Assembly: GCA_035415725.1 (NCBI GenBank)
Contig: DAOOGN010000024.1
Span: 1-42,104 of the forward strand
DNA length: 42,104 nucleotides
Reading direction: 5' to 3'
From: DSWT01 sp035415725
Lineage (GTDB): Bacteria > Chloroflexota > Anaerolineae > B4-G1 > SLSP01
This document shows, one piece after another, positions 7,938-16,881 of the stretch. The notes under the pieces were generated by a model. The model worked only from the letters and a program-made list of their open reading frames with translations. It searched no databases and was not told the DNA's origin. Every line of letters starts with the position of its first letter. Position 1 is the stretch's first letter. Position numbers and translations under genes: made by a program.

Positions 7938-9872
7938 ATGGGCAAGAACATCGTTCAAAAAATACTAAACGCGCACCTCGTCTCCGGGAAGCCGGTTCCC
8001 GGTCAAGAGGTCGCCATTCACATCGATCAGACCTTGACGCAGGACGCGACGGGCACGATGACGTATTTGCAGTTCGAGGCGATGGGCCTGGACGCGGTCA
8101 AGACGGAGTTGTCGGTCAGCTATGTGGATCACAACACGATCCAGGTGGGCTTCGAGAACGCCGACGACCACCGCTATTTGCAAACTGTCGCGGCGAAGTA
8201 CGGCATCGTCTTCAGCCGCGCGGGGAACGGCATCTGCCACCAGGTGCACCTGGAACGCTTCGGGCGCCCCGGCAAGACGTTGCTCGGCGCGGACAGCCAC
8301 ACGCCCACGGGCGGCGGCGTCGGCATGATTGCGATGGGCGCGGGCGGCCTCGACGTGGCGGTGGCGATGGGCGGCGGGCCGTTCTACATCACCTATCCGC
8401 AGGTCTGCCTGATCCGTCTCACCGGCACATTGCAACCCTGGGTGAGCGTCAAAGACGTGATCCTCAAGATGCTGGAAATCTTCTCCACCAAGGGCAACGT
8501 CGGCTGGATGTTCGAGTACGGCGGGCCGGGCGTGGCGACGTTGAGCGTGCCGGAGCGCGCAACGATCACGAACATGGGTGCGGAGATGGGCGTGACCACG
8601 TCGGTCTTCCCCTCGGATGCAGAGACGCGCCGCTTCCTGGCCGCGCAGGGCCGTGAGGAGCAGTGGATCGAGCTACTGCCCGATCCAGATGCAGCTTATG
8701 ACAAAGTCGTGGAAGTGGATTTGAGCCGCCTTGAGCCGCTGACCGCCGCGCCGCACAGCCCCGGCAATGTGATTCCGGTGCGCCAGGTCGCGGGAATGCC
8801 GGTCAACCAGGTGGAGATCGGCTCCTGTACGAACTCGTCCTACGTGGATATGGTGCGGGTGGCGCGTATCCTCCAAGGCCACCACGTGCATCCGGACGTG
8901 AGCTTCGCCGTCGCGCCGGGATCGCGCCAGGTGTTGCAGATGCTCGCCCGTGAGGGCGCCCTGGCCGACCTGCTCGACGCGGGCGCGCGGATGATGGAGA
9001 GCGCGTGCGGCTTCTGCATTGGCAACAGCCAGAGTCCGCCAAGCGGCGCGGTGAGCTTGCGCACGAACAACCGCAACTTCGAAGGCCGCAGCGGGACGAA
9101 GGATGCGCAGGTATACCTCGTCAGCCCGGAGACCGCCGCCGCTGCCGTGATGACCGGCAAGTTCACCGATCCACGCGATTTGGGGTTGGCGTATCCGCAG
9201 GTGGAAATGCCGGAACGTTTCTTCATCGACGACAGCATGTTCATCTTCCCGACGGACGTGACCAGCGAGGTCGAGATCGCGCGCGGGCCGAACATCGGCG
9301 AGCCGCCTAAGAACACCCCTCTTCCTGCCGAACTGCGTGGGGAAGTGACGATCAAAGTCGGCGACAAGATCACCACCGATCACATCATGCCGGCCGGGCA
9401 ACTGCTCAAGTATCGCTCCAACGTGCCGAAATACGCCACTTACGTCTTCTCGCCGGTGGATGCGACCTTTGCGGAGCGCGCCGCCGCCAACCGCGACGCC
9501 GGCATCCACAACATCATCGTCGCCGGAGAGAGCTATGGGCAAGGTTCCAGCCGTGAGCACGCTGCACTGTGCCCGATGTACTTGGGCGTCAAGGCCGTCA
9601 TCGCCAAGAGCTTCGAGCGCATCCACATCGCCAACCTCATCAACTTCGGCATCGTGCCGCTTACGTTCGTCGCTGCGGCGGATTATGATCGCATCCAGCC
9701 CGGTGATGAGCTGGTCATTCCCCACATGCGGGAAATTCTGGGGCAAAAAGCCCCTATTCTCGTAGAAAACCGCACGCAAGGTGTGGAAATCTCAGTGGAA
9801 GCACACCTTTCGGAGCGGCAGGTGCGGATTTTGCTGGCGGGTGGATTGTTGAATACAGTAGCCGGAAGTTAA
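7938..9872 (+). CDS. acn: Aconitate hydratase, short (Aquifex-type)
   Basis: Interconverts citrate and isocitrate with a [4Fe-4S] cluster. ATG 7938 has the SD GGAGGGAGGAG and gives 644 aa, shorter than AcnA/AcnB (about 850-900 aa) and matching the Aquifex-type putative aconitase group. Cluster ligands are Cys297 (EIGSCTNSS) and the ACGFC pair Cys357/Cys360. GADSHTPTGGG sits in the first domain, and the swivel domain has ESYGQGSSREHAAL. A 3-isopropylmalate or homoaconitate dehydratase is less likely given the fused swivel domain and the neighbours icd and aclBA, which place it at the citrate end of a (reductive) TCA pathway. Confidence 0.92.
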   Translation: MGKNIVQKILNAHLVSGKPVPGQEVAIHIDQTLTQDATGTMTYLQFEAMGLDAVKTELSVSYVDHNTIQVGFENADDHRYLQTVAAKYGIVFSRAGNGICHQVHLERFGRPGKTLLGADSHTPTGGGVGMIAMGAGGLDVAVAMGGGPFYITYPQVCLIRLTGTLQPWVSVKDVILKMLEIFSTKGNVGWMFEYGGPGVATLSVPERATITNMGAEMGVTTSVFPSDAETRRFLAAQGREEQWIELLPDPDAAYDKVVEVDLSRLEPLTAAPHSPGNVIPVRQVAGMPVNQVEIGSCTNSSYVDMVRVARILQGHHVHPDVSFAVAPGSRQVLQMLAREGALADLLDAGARMMESACGFCIGNSQSPPSGAVSLRTNNRNFEGRSGTKDAQVYLVSPETAAAAVMTGKFTDPRDLGLAYPQVEMPERFFIDDSMFIFPTDVTSEVEIARGPNIGEPPKNTPLPAELRGEVTIKVGDKITTDHIMPAGQLLKYRSNVPKYATYVFSPVDATFAERAAANRDAGIHNIIVAGESYGQGSSREHAALCPMYLGVKAVIAKSFERIHIANLINFGIVPLTFVAAADYDRIQPGDELVIPHMREILGQKAPILVENRTQGVEISVEAHLSERQVRILLAGGLLNTVAGS

Positions 9873-9959
9873 GACCCAGCCGTTTCTTAGTCGGTGGCTG
9901 AGCAGTTACGAGAATTCAAAGCCGGGCAGGTAAACTAAAGCTAAACAAGGAGAACCGAT

Positions 9960-11171
9960 ATGGAAAAAATACACGTCAAAACGCCACTGGTCGAAATGGA
10001 TGGCGACGAGATGACGCGCATCATCTGGCAGATGATCAAGGATGAGCTGCTGACGCCGTATCTGGATATGCCGACCGTCTATTTTGATCTCGGCCTGAAA
10101 CACCGCGACGCCACGGATGATCAGGTGACGTTCGATGCCGCGAGGGCCACCGCCGACTACGGCGTCGCGGTGAAGTGTGCGACGATCACCCCCAACCAGG
10201 ATCGCGTGGTCGAGTATGGCCTCAAGAAAGCGTGGCCCAGCCCCAACGGCACGATCCGGGGAATTTTGGACGGCACCGTCTTCCGCGCGCCGATCATCGT
10301 GCGCAACATTCATCCGATGCTGCGTACCTGGCGAAAGCCCATCATCATCGGGCGTCACGCCTACGGCGATGTGTACCGCAACCAGGAGTACAAGGTGCCG
10401 GGGCCGGGCAAAGCAGAATTGGTCTTTACCCCGGCGGACGGCGGCGAACCGGTGCGCCTGACCATCCATGATTTTCAGGGGCCAGGCGTCATCCAGGGCA
10501 TCCACAATACCGAGAAGTCCATCCGCAGCTTCGCCCGCGCGTGCATTCAATTTGCCATCAACCAGAAAATGCCGCTGTGGTTTTCCACCAAAGACACCAT
10601 CTCCAAGACCTATCATGCTTTCTTCCGTGATATTTTCCAGGAAGAGGTCAACGCCCACAAAGCCGCAATGGACGCGGCCGGCGTCGAGTATTTCTACACC
10701 TTGATCGACGACGCCGTCGCGCGCGTCATCCGGCACGAGGGCGGCTTCTTGTGGGCCTGCATGAACTACGACGGCGATGTGATGAGCGACATGCTGGCGA
10801 CCGGCTTCGGCAGTCTGGCGCTGATGACGTCGGTGCTGGTGAACCCGGCCGGCATCATGGAGTTCGAGGCGGCGCACGGCACGGTGCAACGCCACTATTA
10901 CGCGCACCTGCGCGGCGAAAAGACCTCCACGAACTCCACGGCCTCCATTTTCGCCTGGACGGGCGCCCTGGCGCGGCGTGGCGAGCTGGACGGAACGCCG
11001 GAGGTGGAAAGTTTTGCCAGGAAGCTGGAAGCTGCCGTCATCGAGACCATCGAAGGCGGCGAGATGACCAAAGACCTCACCCTGCTCTGCGATCCGCCCG
11101 TTGATCACTACCTCACCACCGAAGGCTTCATCCACGCCGTCCGCGCTAAGTTCGATGCAAAAATGGCGTAG
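9960..11171 (+). CDS. icd: NADP-type isocitrate dehydrogenase (eukaryote-like subfamily)
   Basis: The 403-aa product resembles the homodimeric subfamily found in eukaryotes and some bacteria: VEMDGDEMTRIIW at the N-terminus, KCATITPNQDRV, SPNGTIRGILDGTVFR for substrate binding, YDGDVMSDMLATGFGSL with catalytic Asp residues, and FEAAHGTV plus HYY for NADP preference. It interconverts isocitrate with 2-oxoglutarate and CO2; the NADPH-dependent reverse reaction is a CO2-fixing step of the reductive TCA cycle. SD AAGGAG precedes ATG 9960. It lies 87 nt after aconitase and 105 nt before aclB, in the same direction. Confidence 0.94.
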   Translation: MEKIHVKTPLVEMDGDEMTRIIWQMIKDELLTPYLDMPTVYFDLGLKHRDATDDQVTFDAARATADYGVAVKCATITPNQDRVVEYGLKKAWPSPNGTIRGILDGTVFRAPIIVRNIHPMLRTWRKPIIIGRHAYGDVYRNQEYKVPGPGKAELVFTPADGGEPVRLTIHDFQGPGVIQGIHNTEKSIRSFARACIQFAINQKMPLWFSTKDTISKTYHAFFRDIFQEEVNAHKAAMDAAGVEYFYTLIDDAVARVIRHEGGFLWACMNYDGDVMSDMLATGFGSLALMTSVLVNPAGIMEFEAAHGTVQRHYYAHLRGEKTSTNSTASIFAWTGALARRGELDGTPEVESFARKLEAAVIETIEGGEMTKDLTLLCDPPVDHYLTTEGFIHAVRAKFDAKMA

Positions 11172-11186
11172 GGGGTATATTTTTCT

Positions 11187-11265
11187 GTCAGCAGATTAAG
11201 CAGATTTAGCGGATTGTATGCTTAAATCAATTGAAATCTGCTTAATCTACTAAATCCGCTGATAA
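11187..11265. repeat. Inverted repeat between icd and aclB
   Basis: AGCAGATTAAGCAGATTTAG at the left is complementary, with few mismatches, to the right arm CTTAATCTACTAAATCCGCT (about 11242-11261), giving a long AT-rich hairpin just before the aclB SD. A related single arm, TCTGCTAAATCTGCTGAT, occurs at 37999-38018, so it belongs to a dispersed repeat family. It could attenuate or stabilise the operon mRNA. Confidence 0.6.
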
Positions 11266-11276
11266 AAGAGGTGAAT

Positions 11277-12566
11277 ATGGCACGACGAGCAATACGCGAA
11301 TATGATGCAAAGCGCCTGTTGGCGCGCTATCTTCCCGATTATCTGCCGGGTTTTAGCTATCCCGGTAAAATTGTCCTGGTCGAAGTCGATACGGACTGGG
11401 ACCGCCTGGCCGCCGAACATCCCTGGCTGCTCACCGATCGGCTGGTCGTTAAACCGGATCAATTGTTTGGCAAGCGCGGCAAGTACGGCCTGCTGGGGAT
11501 TGATCTCGACTTTGCCGGAGCGAAAGCGTGGATTGCCGAGCGGATGCACAAAGAAGTGACCATCGGCAAAACCACGGACAAGCTCTCGGTTTTCATCATT
11601 GAACCGTTTGTTCCCCACGACCCACGCGACGAGATGTTCATTGCCATTCGCACCGAGCGTGAGCAAGACGTCATCTACTTCTCCCTGCAAGGCGGCATCG
11701 ATATCGAAGAGAACTGGGCTTCGGTGGTGCAGATCGCCGTGCCGGTGTTGGGTAGCATCGAGGATGTGGATGTTGCCGGGCAGTTGCCCGATTTCGAGGG
11801 CAAGGCCGCTGTTGTGGCCTTCATCACGGCGCTCTATAAGTTTTTCGTTGACCTGGCCTTCACGTATTTGGAGATCAACCCCTTCGCTCTCGTCCACAAC
11901 ACTATTATCCCCCTTGACTTCGTGGGGCAAGTGGACGATACGGCGGCTTTCGAAGCCGGGCGCAAGTGGGGCGAGTTGCCCTTCCCGCCGGCCTTTGGGA
12001 TGCACTCCACGCTGGAAGAGGCATACATCCGCAGTCTTGATGAGAAGGGCGGCTCCAGCCTGAAGCTGACGGTGCTCAACCCCCAGGGCCGCATCTGGCC
12101 GATGATCGCCGGCGGCGGCGCCAGCGTCATCTACGCGGACACCGTCACCGACCTGGGCTTCGCCGGGGAACTGGCCTGCTATGGCGAATATTCCGGCAAC
12201 CCCACCACCGACGAGACCCGCGAATATGCCCGCACACTGCTCGATCTGATGACGCGCCGTCCTGATCCCCAGGGGCGGCCCAAATACCTGCTCATTGGCG
12301 GCGGGATCGCCAATTTCACCGACGTCGCCAAGACCTTCACCGGCATTGTCGACGCCCTGCGGGAGTACAAAGAGCGCTTGCGGGAGAATAACGTTCACAT
12401 CTACGTGCGGCGCGGCGGCCCCAATTACCAGGAAGGGCTGGCGTTGATGCGCAAATTGGGCGAGGAACTCGGCGTGCCCATCGAGGTCTACGGACCGGAG
12501 ACGCACATGACGCGCATTGTCACCATGGCGTTGACCCAAGACGGCCACCAGGAGGAAGTGAGGTAA
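11277..12566 (+). CDS. aclB: ATP-citrate lyase, small/beta subunit (ATP-grasp, SucC-like)
   Basis: ATG 11277 has AGAGGTG upstream and gives 429 aa; an in-frame GTG at 11271 is the SD itself. The sequence follows the N-terminal part of ATP-citrate lyase: MARRAIREYDAKRLLARYLP, LVVKPDQLFGKRGKYGLLG, YLEINPFAL (metal/ATP-grasp), and PMIAGGGASVIYADTVTDLG toward the C-terminus. With AclA it cleaves citrate with ATP and CoA to acetyl-CoA and oxaloacetate. Two separate subunits is the Chlorobium-like arrangement, where aclB also precedes aclA. aclA begins 3 nt downstream. Confidence 0.93.
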   Translation: MARRAIREYDAKRLLARYLPDYLPGFSYPGKIVLVEVDTDWDRLAAEHPWLLTDRLVVKPDQLFGKRGKYGLLGIDLDFAGAKAWIAERMHKEVTIGKTTDKLSVFIIEPFVPHDPRDEMFIAIRTEREQDVIYFSLQGGIDIEENWASVVQIAVPVLGSIEDVDVAGQLPDFEGKAAVVAFITALYKFFVDLAFTYLEINPFALVHNTIIPLDFVGQVDDTAAFEAGRKWGELPFPPAFGMHSTLEEAYIRSLDEKGGSSLKLTVLNPQGRIWPMIAGGGASVIYADTVTDLGFAGELACYGEYSGNPTTDETREYARTLLDLMTRRPDPQGRPKYLLIGGGIANFTDVAKTFTGIVDALREYKERLRENNVHIYVRRGGPNYQEGLALMRKLGEELGVPIEVYGPETHMTRIVTMALTQDGHQEEVR

Positions 12567-12569
12567 GCT

Positions 12570-14399
12570 ATGAGCAAGCCAGACTATCTACTTTTTGATC
12601 GTTCGACCACATCTATCATCTTCGGGATGCAGACGGCGGCTGTCCAGCGCATGTTGGACTTCGATTATCTCTGTCGTCGTCCGACGCCGTCGGTGGCGGC
12701 CATCGTCAACCCGACCGGGGAACCCGGCTTCCACCGGCCGTTCTTCGGTAGTCGTGAGGTGATGATCCCCATCTACACGACGCTCGCCGAGGCCGCCGCC
12801 GCCCATCCAGAAGCGGATGTCATGGTCAACTTTGCCAGCTTCCGTTCGGCGTTTGCCTCGACGATGGAAGCGCTGGCGCTGCCGACGATGCGCACCGTGG
12901 CCGTCATCGCCGAGGGTGTGCCGGAGCGCCAGGCGCGGATCATGGCGGCGAAGGCGCGTCAACTGGGCAAGGTCATCATCGGCCCGGCGACGGTGGGCGG
13001 GCTGGCCGCGGGCGCGTTCAAAATCGGCAACACCGGCGGCCCGCCCGATAACATCATCGAGGCCAAACTGCATCGTCCCGGCAGTGTGGGCTATGTCGGC
13101 AAGAGCGGCGGCCTGACCAACGAGACGTTCAACATCGTGGCGCGCAACGCCGACGGCATCTACGAAGGCATCGCCATCGGCGGCGACGCCTACCCCGGCT
13201 CGCGCCTGATCGATCACCTGCTGCGCTACGAGGCCAATCCCGCCATCAAGATGCTGGTTTGTCTGGGCGAGTTGGGCGGCGATGAAGAATACGCCATCGT
13301 GGATGCGCTCAAGGCAGGGCAGCTCACCAAGCCGCTGGTGATTTGGGTGACGGGCACCTGCGCCAAAGTTTTCCCCACGGGCGTGCAATTCGGACACGCG
13401 GGCGCGAAGGCCGGCGGCGCGGCGGAAACCGCCGATGCGAAAAACGCCGCGCTGCGGGAGGCGGGCGCCATTGTGCCGGATTCCTTCGACACCTTCGGCG
13501 ACAAAATCCACGAGGTCTATGAAAAGCTGGTGGCGGAAGGGAAAATCACGCCCATCGAGGAGCCAACGCCCCCGCCCATGCCGATGGATTACGCCGTAGC
13601 CGTGCGCCAGGGATTGATCCGCAAGCCCACCAACTTTATCTCGACGATCTCCGATGATCGCGGCGAGGAGTTGACCTACAACAAAATCCCCATCACCGCA
13701 GTGATTGAGCGCGGCCTGGGCATTGGCGGTGTCATCGGACTGCTCTGGTTCAAGCGTGAGCTACCGGCGTATGCCCGGCAGTTCATCGAGCTAACGCTGG
13801 TGATTACGGCGGATCATGGTCCGGCGGTAGCGGCGGCGCACAATGCGATTGTGGCAGCCCGTGCCGGCAAGGACCTGATTTCCTCCCTGGTGAGCGGTCT
13901 GCTGACCGTCGGCCCGCGCTTCGGCGGCGCGATTGATGATGCTGCACGTACCTTCAAGCGCGCCTTCGACCAGGGTATGACGCCGCAGCAGTTCGTGGAC
14001 GATATGAAGGCGCAAGGCGTGCTCATCCCCGGCATCGGTCACCGCGTCAAAAGTGTGCAGAACCCCGACATGCGCGTCACCATCATCAAGGAATTCGCCA
14101 AGAGCCACTTCACTGCGACGCCGTTGCTGGACTTCGCCCTGGATGTGGAAAAGATCACCACCAGCAAGCGCAACAATCTGATCCTCAACGTGGACGGCTG
14201 CATCGGCATCTGCCTGGTGGATATGTTGAGCAGTTGCGGCTTCACCTCTGCTGAAATCCACGACGTCGTCGAGATTGGCTACTTCAACGGCCTCTTCGTC
14301 CTGGGGCGCAGCATCGGCGTCATGGGCCACTACTTCGATCAAGTCCGGCTCAAGCAGCCGCTCTATCGCCATCCCTGGGATGATATTTTGTATTTGTAA
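12570..14399 (+). CDS. aclA: ATP-citrate lyase, large/alpha subunit (SucD-like plus citrate-synthase-like domains)
   Basis: The 609-aa product has the expected size. The N-terminal half is CoA-binding/ligase-like, with KSGGLTNETFNIV and the phosphohistidine loop GVQFGHAGAKAGG (His276). The C-terminal half is citrate-synthase-like, with GIGHRVKSVQNPD, VDGCIG and a final YLYRHP-like tail segment. It forms the citryl-CoA synthetase and lyase activities with AclB. The start ATG lies 3 nt after aclB with GGAGGAAGTGAGG upstream, so translation is coupled. A palindromic terminator-like repeat follows the stop. Confidence 0.94.
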   Translation: MSKPDYLLFDRSTTSIIFGMQTAAVQRMLDFDYLCRRPTPSVAAIVNPTGEPGFHRPFFGSREVMIPIYTTLAEAAAAHPEADVMVNFASFRSAFASTMEALALPTMRTVAVIAEGVPERQARIMAAKARQLGKVIIGPATVGGLAAGAFKIGNTGGPPDNIIEAKLHRPGSVGYVGKSGGLTNETFNIVARNADGIYEGIAIGGDAYPGSRLIDHLLRYEANPAIKMLVCLGELGGDEEYAIVDALKAGQLTKPLVIWVTGTCAKVFPTGVQFGHAGAKAGGAAETADAKNAALREAGAIVPDSFDTFGDKIHEVYEKLVAEGKITPIEEPTPPPMPMDYAVAVRQGLIRKPTNFISTISDDRGEELTYNKIPITAVIERGLGIGGVIGLLWFKRELPAYARQFIELTLVITADHGPAVAAAHNAIVAARAGKDLISSLVSGLLTVGPRFGGAIDDAARTFKRAFDQGMTPQQFVDDMKAQGVLIPGIGHRVKSVQNPDMRVTIIKEFAKSHFTATPLLDFALDVEKITTSKRNNLILNVDGCIGICLVDMLSSCGFTSAEIHDVVEIGYFNGLFVLGRSIGVMGHYFDQVRLKQPLYRHPWDDILYL

Positions 14400-14443
14400 G
14401 GTAGAGCGTAAAGCGCGAAAAATAGCCGGGCCGTCGGCTTTAG

Positions 14444-14475
14444 ACCTGACAGGTCTTTCTGAGACCTGTCAGGTT
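14444..14475. terminator. Palindrome after aclA, terminator-like
   Basis: ACCTGACAGGTCT (14444-14456) and AGACCTGTCAGGT (14462-14474) form a perfect 13-bp stem with a 5-nt loop, followed by TTAAC. It probably ends the acn-icd-aclBA transcript. The ACCTGACAGGT core is itself an internal palindrome, so it could also be a repeat element. Confidence 0.6.
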
Positions 14476-14506
14476 TAACAACTCACCCTTTCTGGGGGAT
14501 CCTTGA

Positions 14507-14695
14507 TCAAGCGGGCTTATAAAAACCCCACGTGGTTCTGCACGGGATGGGATGCAGTTTTCGCTTGAAGACCTCTTCTTGCCAATAATCTATCCACTCT
14601 GCCTCTGAAACCTTTGTCATGTCATGGTGATATTCAAGGCAGATGTTTTTTATCCTCTGCAATTTGACTATGTCATGACTATAATATAATGTAAC
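14507..14695 (-). pseudogene. Remnant reading frame abutting a dispersed repeat
   Basis: An open frame ending at 14507 encodes a C-terminal stretch including EAEWIDYWQEEVFKRKLHP. Upstream its frame continues only into the repeat copy at 14691-14920, where residues are low-complexity repeat translation. The AT-rich unique part has no SD or recognised domain. It looks like the 3' end of a gene whose 5' part was replaced by the repeat; it may also be non-coding. Confidence 0.35.
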
Positions 14696-14920
14696 TATTC
14701 GGCCACCCTTGCCGGGTGGCGAATGGAACTTTGGGGATGGTGCATAATGGGTTGGCACTTCAGCTATAGGCGCTGGCCCTTTCATCCCACACTCCCTACA
14801 AAAATCCTCTTCCTCTGGGGGAAGGGAGGCAAGGGGGACGGGCTTATAGAAATACGCCTATCGCGTCATCCACGAGTCCTTTGCCTGCCCCAACCCACGC
14901 CCAACCTACTCTAGGGAATA
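14691..14920 (-). repeat. Dispersed ~230-bp repeat, family B copy 1
   Basis: In reverse complement it begins ATTCCCTA...AGGTTGGGC and ends GAATAGTTAC, with the shared core GCCTAT, CAACCCATTATGCACCATC, AAGTTCCATTCGCCACC and GGCAAGGGTGGC. It matches copies at 36981-37209 and 41606-41828 end to end, and 37885-37989 in part. No ORF or transposase is present. Confidence 0.8.
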
Positions 14921-14935
14921 AGTTGCTTTGTCAGG

Positions 14936-14965
14936 TTGACTAGCCTGAATAGATGCAATCATAGT
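14936..14965 (+). promoter_or_regulatory. Candidate promoter of the sigma/anti-sigma fusion gene
   Basis: TTGACT (14936-14941), an 18-nt spacer and CATAGT (14960-14965) lie 63 nt before the start codon. The -10 is weak, and an ECF-type promoter could equally be used. No other structure is seen in 14921-15010. Confidence 0.33.
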
Positions 14966-15027
14966 ATCAACACCGGCCCTCTATAACATTTACCGCCCTC
15001 CAGCCGTTACAGGAATAGGAACAAGTG

Positions 15028-16800
15028 ATGAAGGTGTCCGACGAGCAATGGGTACATCAGGCACAGCGAGGAGATAAAACTGCCTTTGCAGAACTCTTTA
15101 CCCGCTACGAGGGACGCATCTACGGCTACATTTACCGCATGGTGGGCGACCGTGCCTGGGCGGAGGACCTGACGCAAGAGACCTTCATCCAGGCCCACCA
15201 GCATCTGGGACGCCTGGGTCCGCCCTATGACTTCAAGTCGTGGGTCTATCGCATTGCCGGCAACATGGCGCTCGATGGTCTGCGCCGCTACCGTGACACG
15301 TTTCCCCTCCCCGACTGGGACGGCGGTGAAGCTGAGACGCCCGAACCTGCCGACCAGCGGCGCGAAGGGGATCCCGAGCAGCAGGCTCGCCTGAATGAGA
15401 TACGCGCCGCCGTCTGGCGTACGCTCCACAAATTGCCAGATGCCTATCGTCAGATTCTTATCCTGCGCGAGCTGGACGGGCTGGCCTACGCAGAGATCGC
15501 CGTTGTGCTGGGCATCTCGCTCGACAACGTGCGGGTCACGCTCCACCGCGCTCGCTTGCAGTTCCGCGACCTCTATGGGATACAGGTGATGGCAGAAGAA
15601 GGGCGGCTGGCTTGCCAGGAGTTGGACGACTTGCTCTCCGCCTACGTGGACGGAGAATTGGACAATGCCAGCCGCAAGCGGGTTAAAGAGCATATCGCAA
15701 CCTGCCAGGTCTGTCAGAAGAAGCAGCACGACCTGTTGACCGTTTCCAGCCTGTTAGCCTGCCTGACGCCTGTTTTTCCGCCTCCCACGCTGTACACGCG
15801 CTTCCACACGCGCCTGCAGCACCTGCCGTCTTCAGAGCCGCCCGCCCAGGCAACCCGGAGCCATGAGCCGGTCAAAGGGGCCTCCTCGCTGGGTAAGGGC
15901 AGTGGTTTTATGGGGCGCGGTCCTGTCTTCTGGCTTCTGATCTTTGGTGGGGGAGCCGTGATCTTGTTGGGCGGCGGCGTCCTCCTCCTTCTCCTCGTAT
16001 CCATGTTCTTGCTGTCCCCATCCTTGAGTGGGTTCATGACACCCACTGTCATACCCTCACCCACGTCGGCTGCCTTACCGGCGATGCCGAGCAGCATTCC
16101 TACTTCTCTCCCAAGCGCCACGCCTGCATCGCCAACCGTCACCCCATTCCCCACCTCCACCAGCCCACCAACCATCCCCCCCACTCTTACTTCAACCCCT
16201 ACCCCCACCCCTTACATCGCGTTCTGGGCCGACACCACGACCGTGCAGGCAGGGAATTGCACCACCCTGCACTGGGAGACTGCCAACATCCAGGCCGTCT
16301 TCTTCAACGGCGTGGGTACGCCGGGCATCGGCACGCATCAGACCTGTCCCTGTGCAAGCGAAATGCACACGCTCGATGTGCTGCTCCGCGACGGCAGTCA
16401 CGACATCCGCACGGTCGCTATTCAGGTGAACGGCACCTGCGTCACGCCGACTTTCACGCCTTCGCCTACGTTCACCCCCACACCCGATACCCAAGGGCCG
16501 GTGGCGCCCTTCCCTGTTGCTCCGATCGACAACGTTACTCTCTCCTGCCGTTCCACGATGACCCTCACGTGGAATGCGGCGAGCGACCTCTCCGGTATTG
16601 CCGGCTACACTGTTCGCCTGGAAGAGCAGCAGGCCAGAGTATGGAAGGCGGTCGGCGAATGGGGCTTGATCAAGGAGACTCAATTCTCTGTCCCCGTCTC
16701 CTGTGGCCGGCGCTATCGCTGGGCCGTGCAGGCGCAGGATGATGCCGGCAACTGGAGTCTGTGGTCCACCTGGGCGCAGTTTGGCGTAGGGATAGACTGA
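15028..16800 (+). CDS. ECF sigma factor fused to zinc-finger anti-sigma, transmembrane and extracellular Ig/FN3-like domains
   Basis: One 590-aa polypeptide starting at ATG 15028, with AGGAATAGGA upstream. Residues about 1-90 are sigma region 2 (AFAELFTRYEGRIYGYIYR, DLTQETFIQAH). Residues about 125-185 are region 4 (LPDAYRQILILRELDGL, YAEIAVVLGIS, VRVTLHRAR). Residues about 195-235 form a ZAS-type anti-sigma domain with H222-x3-C226-x2-C229. A transmembrane segment lies near 298-335. A Thr/Pro/Ser linker follows, then an Ig-like domain (about 391-470) with several Cys and an FN3-like domain (about 490-590). The sigma domain would be held at the membrane and perhaps released by proteolysis on an external cue; that mechanism is inference. 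It lies 81 nt before a surface lipoprotein gene that may be a target. Confidence 0.88.
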   Translation: MKVSDEQWVHQAQRGDKTAFAELFTRYEGRIYGYIYRMVGDRAWAEDLTQETFIQAHQHLGRLGPPYDFKSWVYRIAGNMALDGLRRYRDTFPLPDWDGGEAETPEPADQRREGDPEQQARLNEIRAAVWRTLHKLPDAYRQILILRELDGLAYAEIAVVLGISLDNVRVTLHRARLQFRDLYGIQVMAEEGRLACQELDDLLSAYVDGELDNASRKRVKEHIATCQVCQKKQHDLLTVSSLLACLTPVFPPPTLYTRFHTRLQHLPSSEPPAQATRSHEPVKGASSLGKGSGFMGRGPVFWLLIFGGGAVILLGGGVLLLLLVSMFLLSPSLSGFMTPTVIPSPTSAALPAMPSSIPTSLPSATPASPTVTPFPTSTSPPTIPPTLTSTPTPTPYIAFWADTTTVQAGNCTTLHWETANIQAVFFNGVGTPGIGTHQTCPCASEMHTLDVLLRDGSHDIRTVAIQVNGTCVTPTFTPSPTFTPTPDTQGPVAPFPVAPIDNVTLSCRSTMTLTWNAASDLSGIAGYTVRLEEQQARVWKAVGEWGLIKETQFSVPVSCGRRYRWAVQAQDDAGNWSLWSTWAQFGVGID

Positions 16801-16881
16801 AAGTGTAACAAAATTTCACTCAGACTCGTTCCAGAGAGCGAATGTGCATCATCTTGATGATCCCATGGAGGAGGAGGTGCT

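Noticed and set aside
9906..12548. Two minus-strand frames of over 400 aa across icd and aclB
   Set aside because: They mirror the clear plus-strand genes; composition is shadow-like (His, Arg, Gln rich) with no SD.
14507..14785. Full 92-aa ORF as a real gene
   Set aside because: Its N-terminal third is translation of repeat family B, and it has no SD; only the downstream part is listed as a possible remnant.
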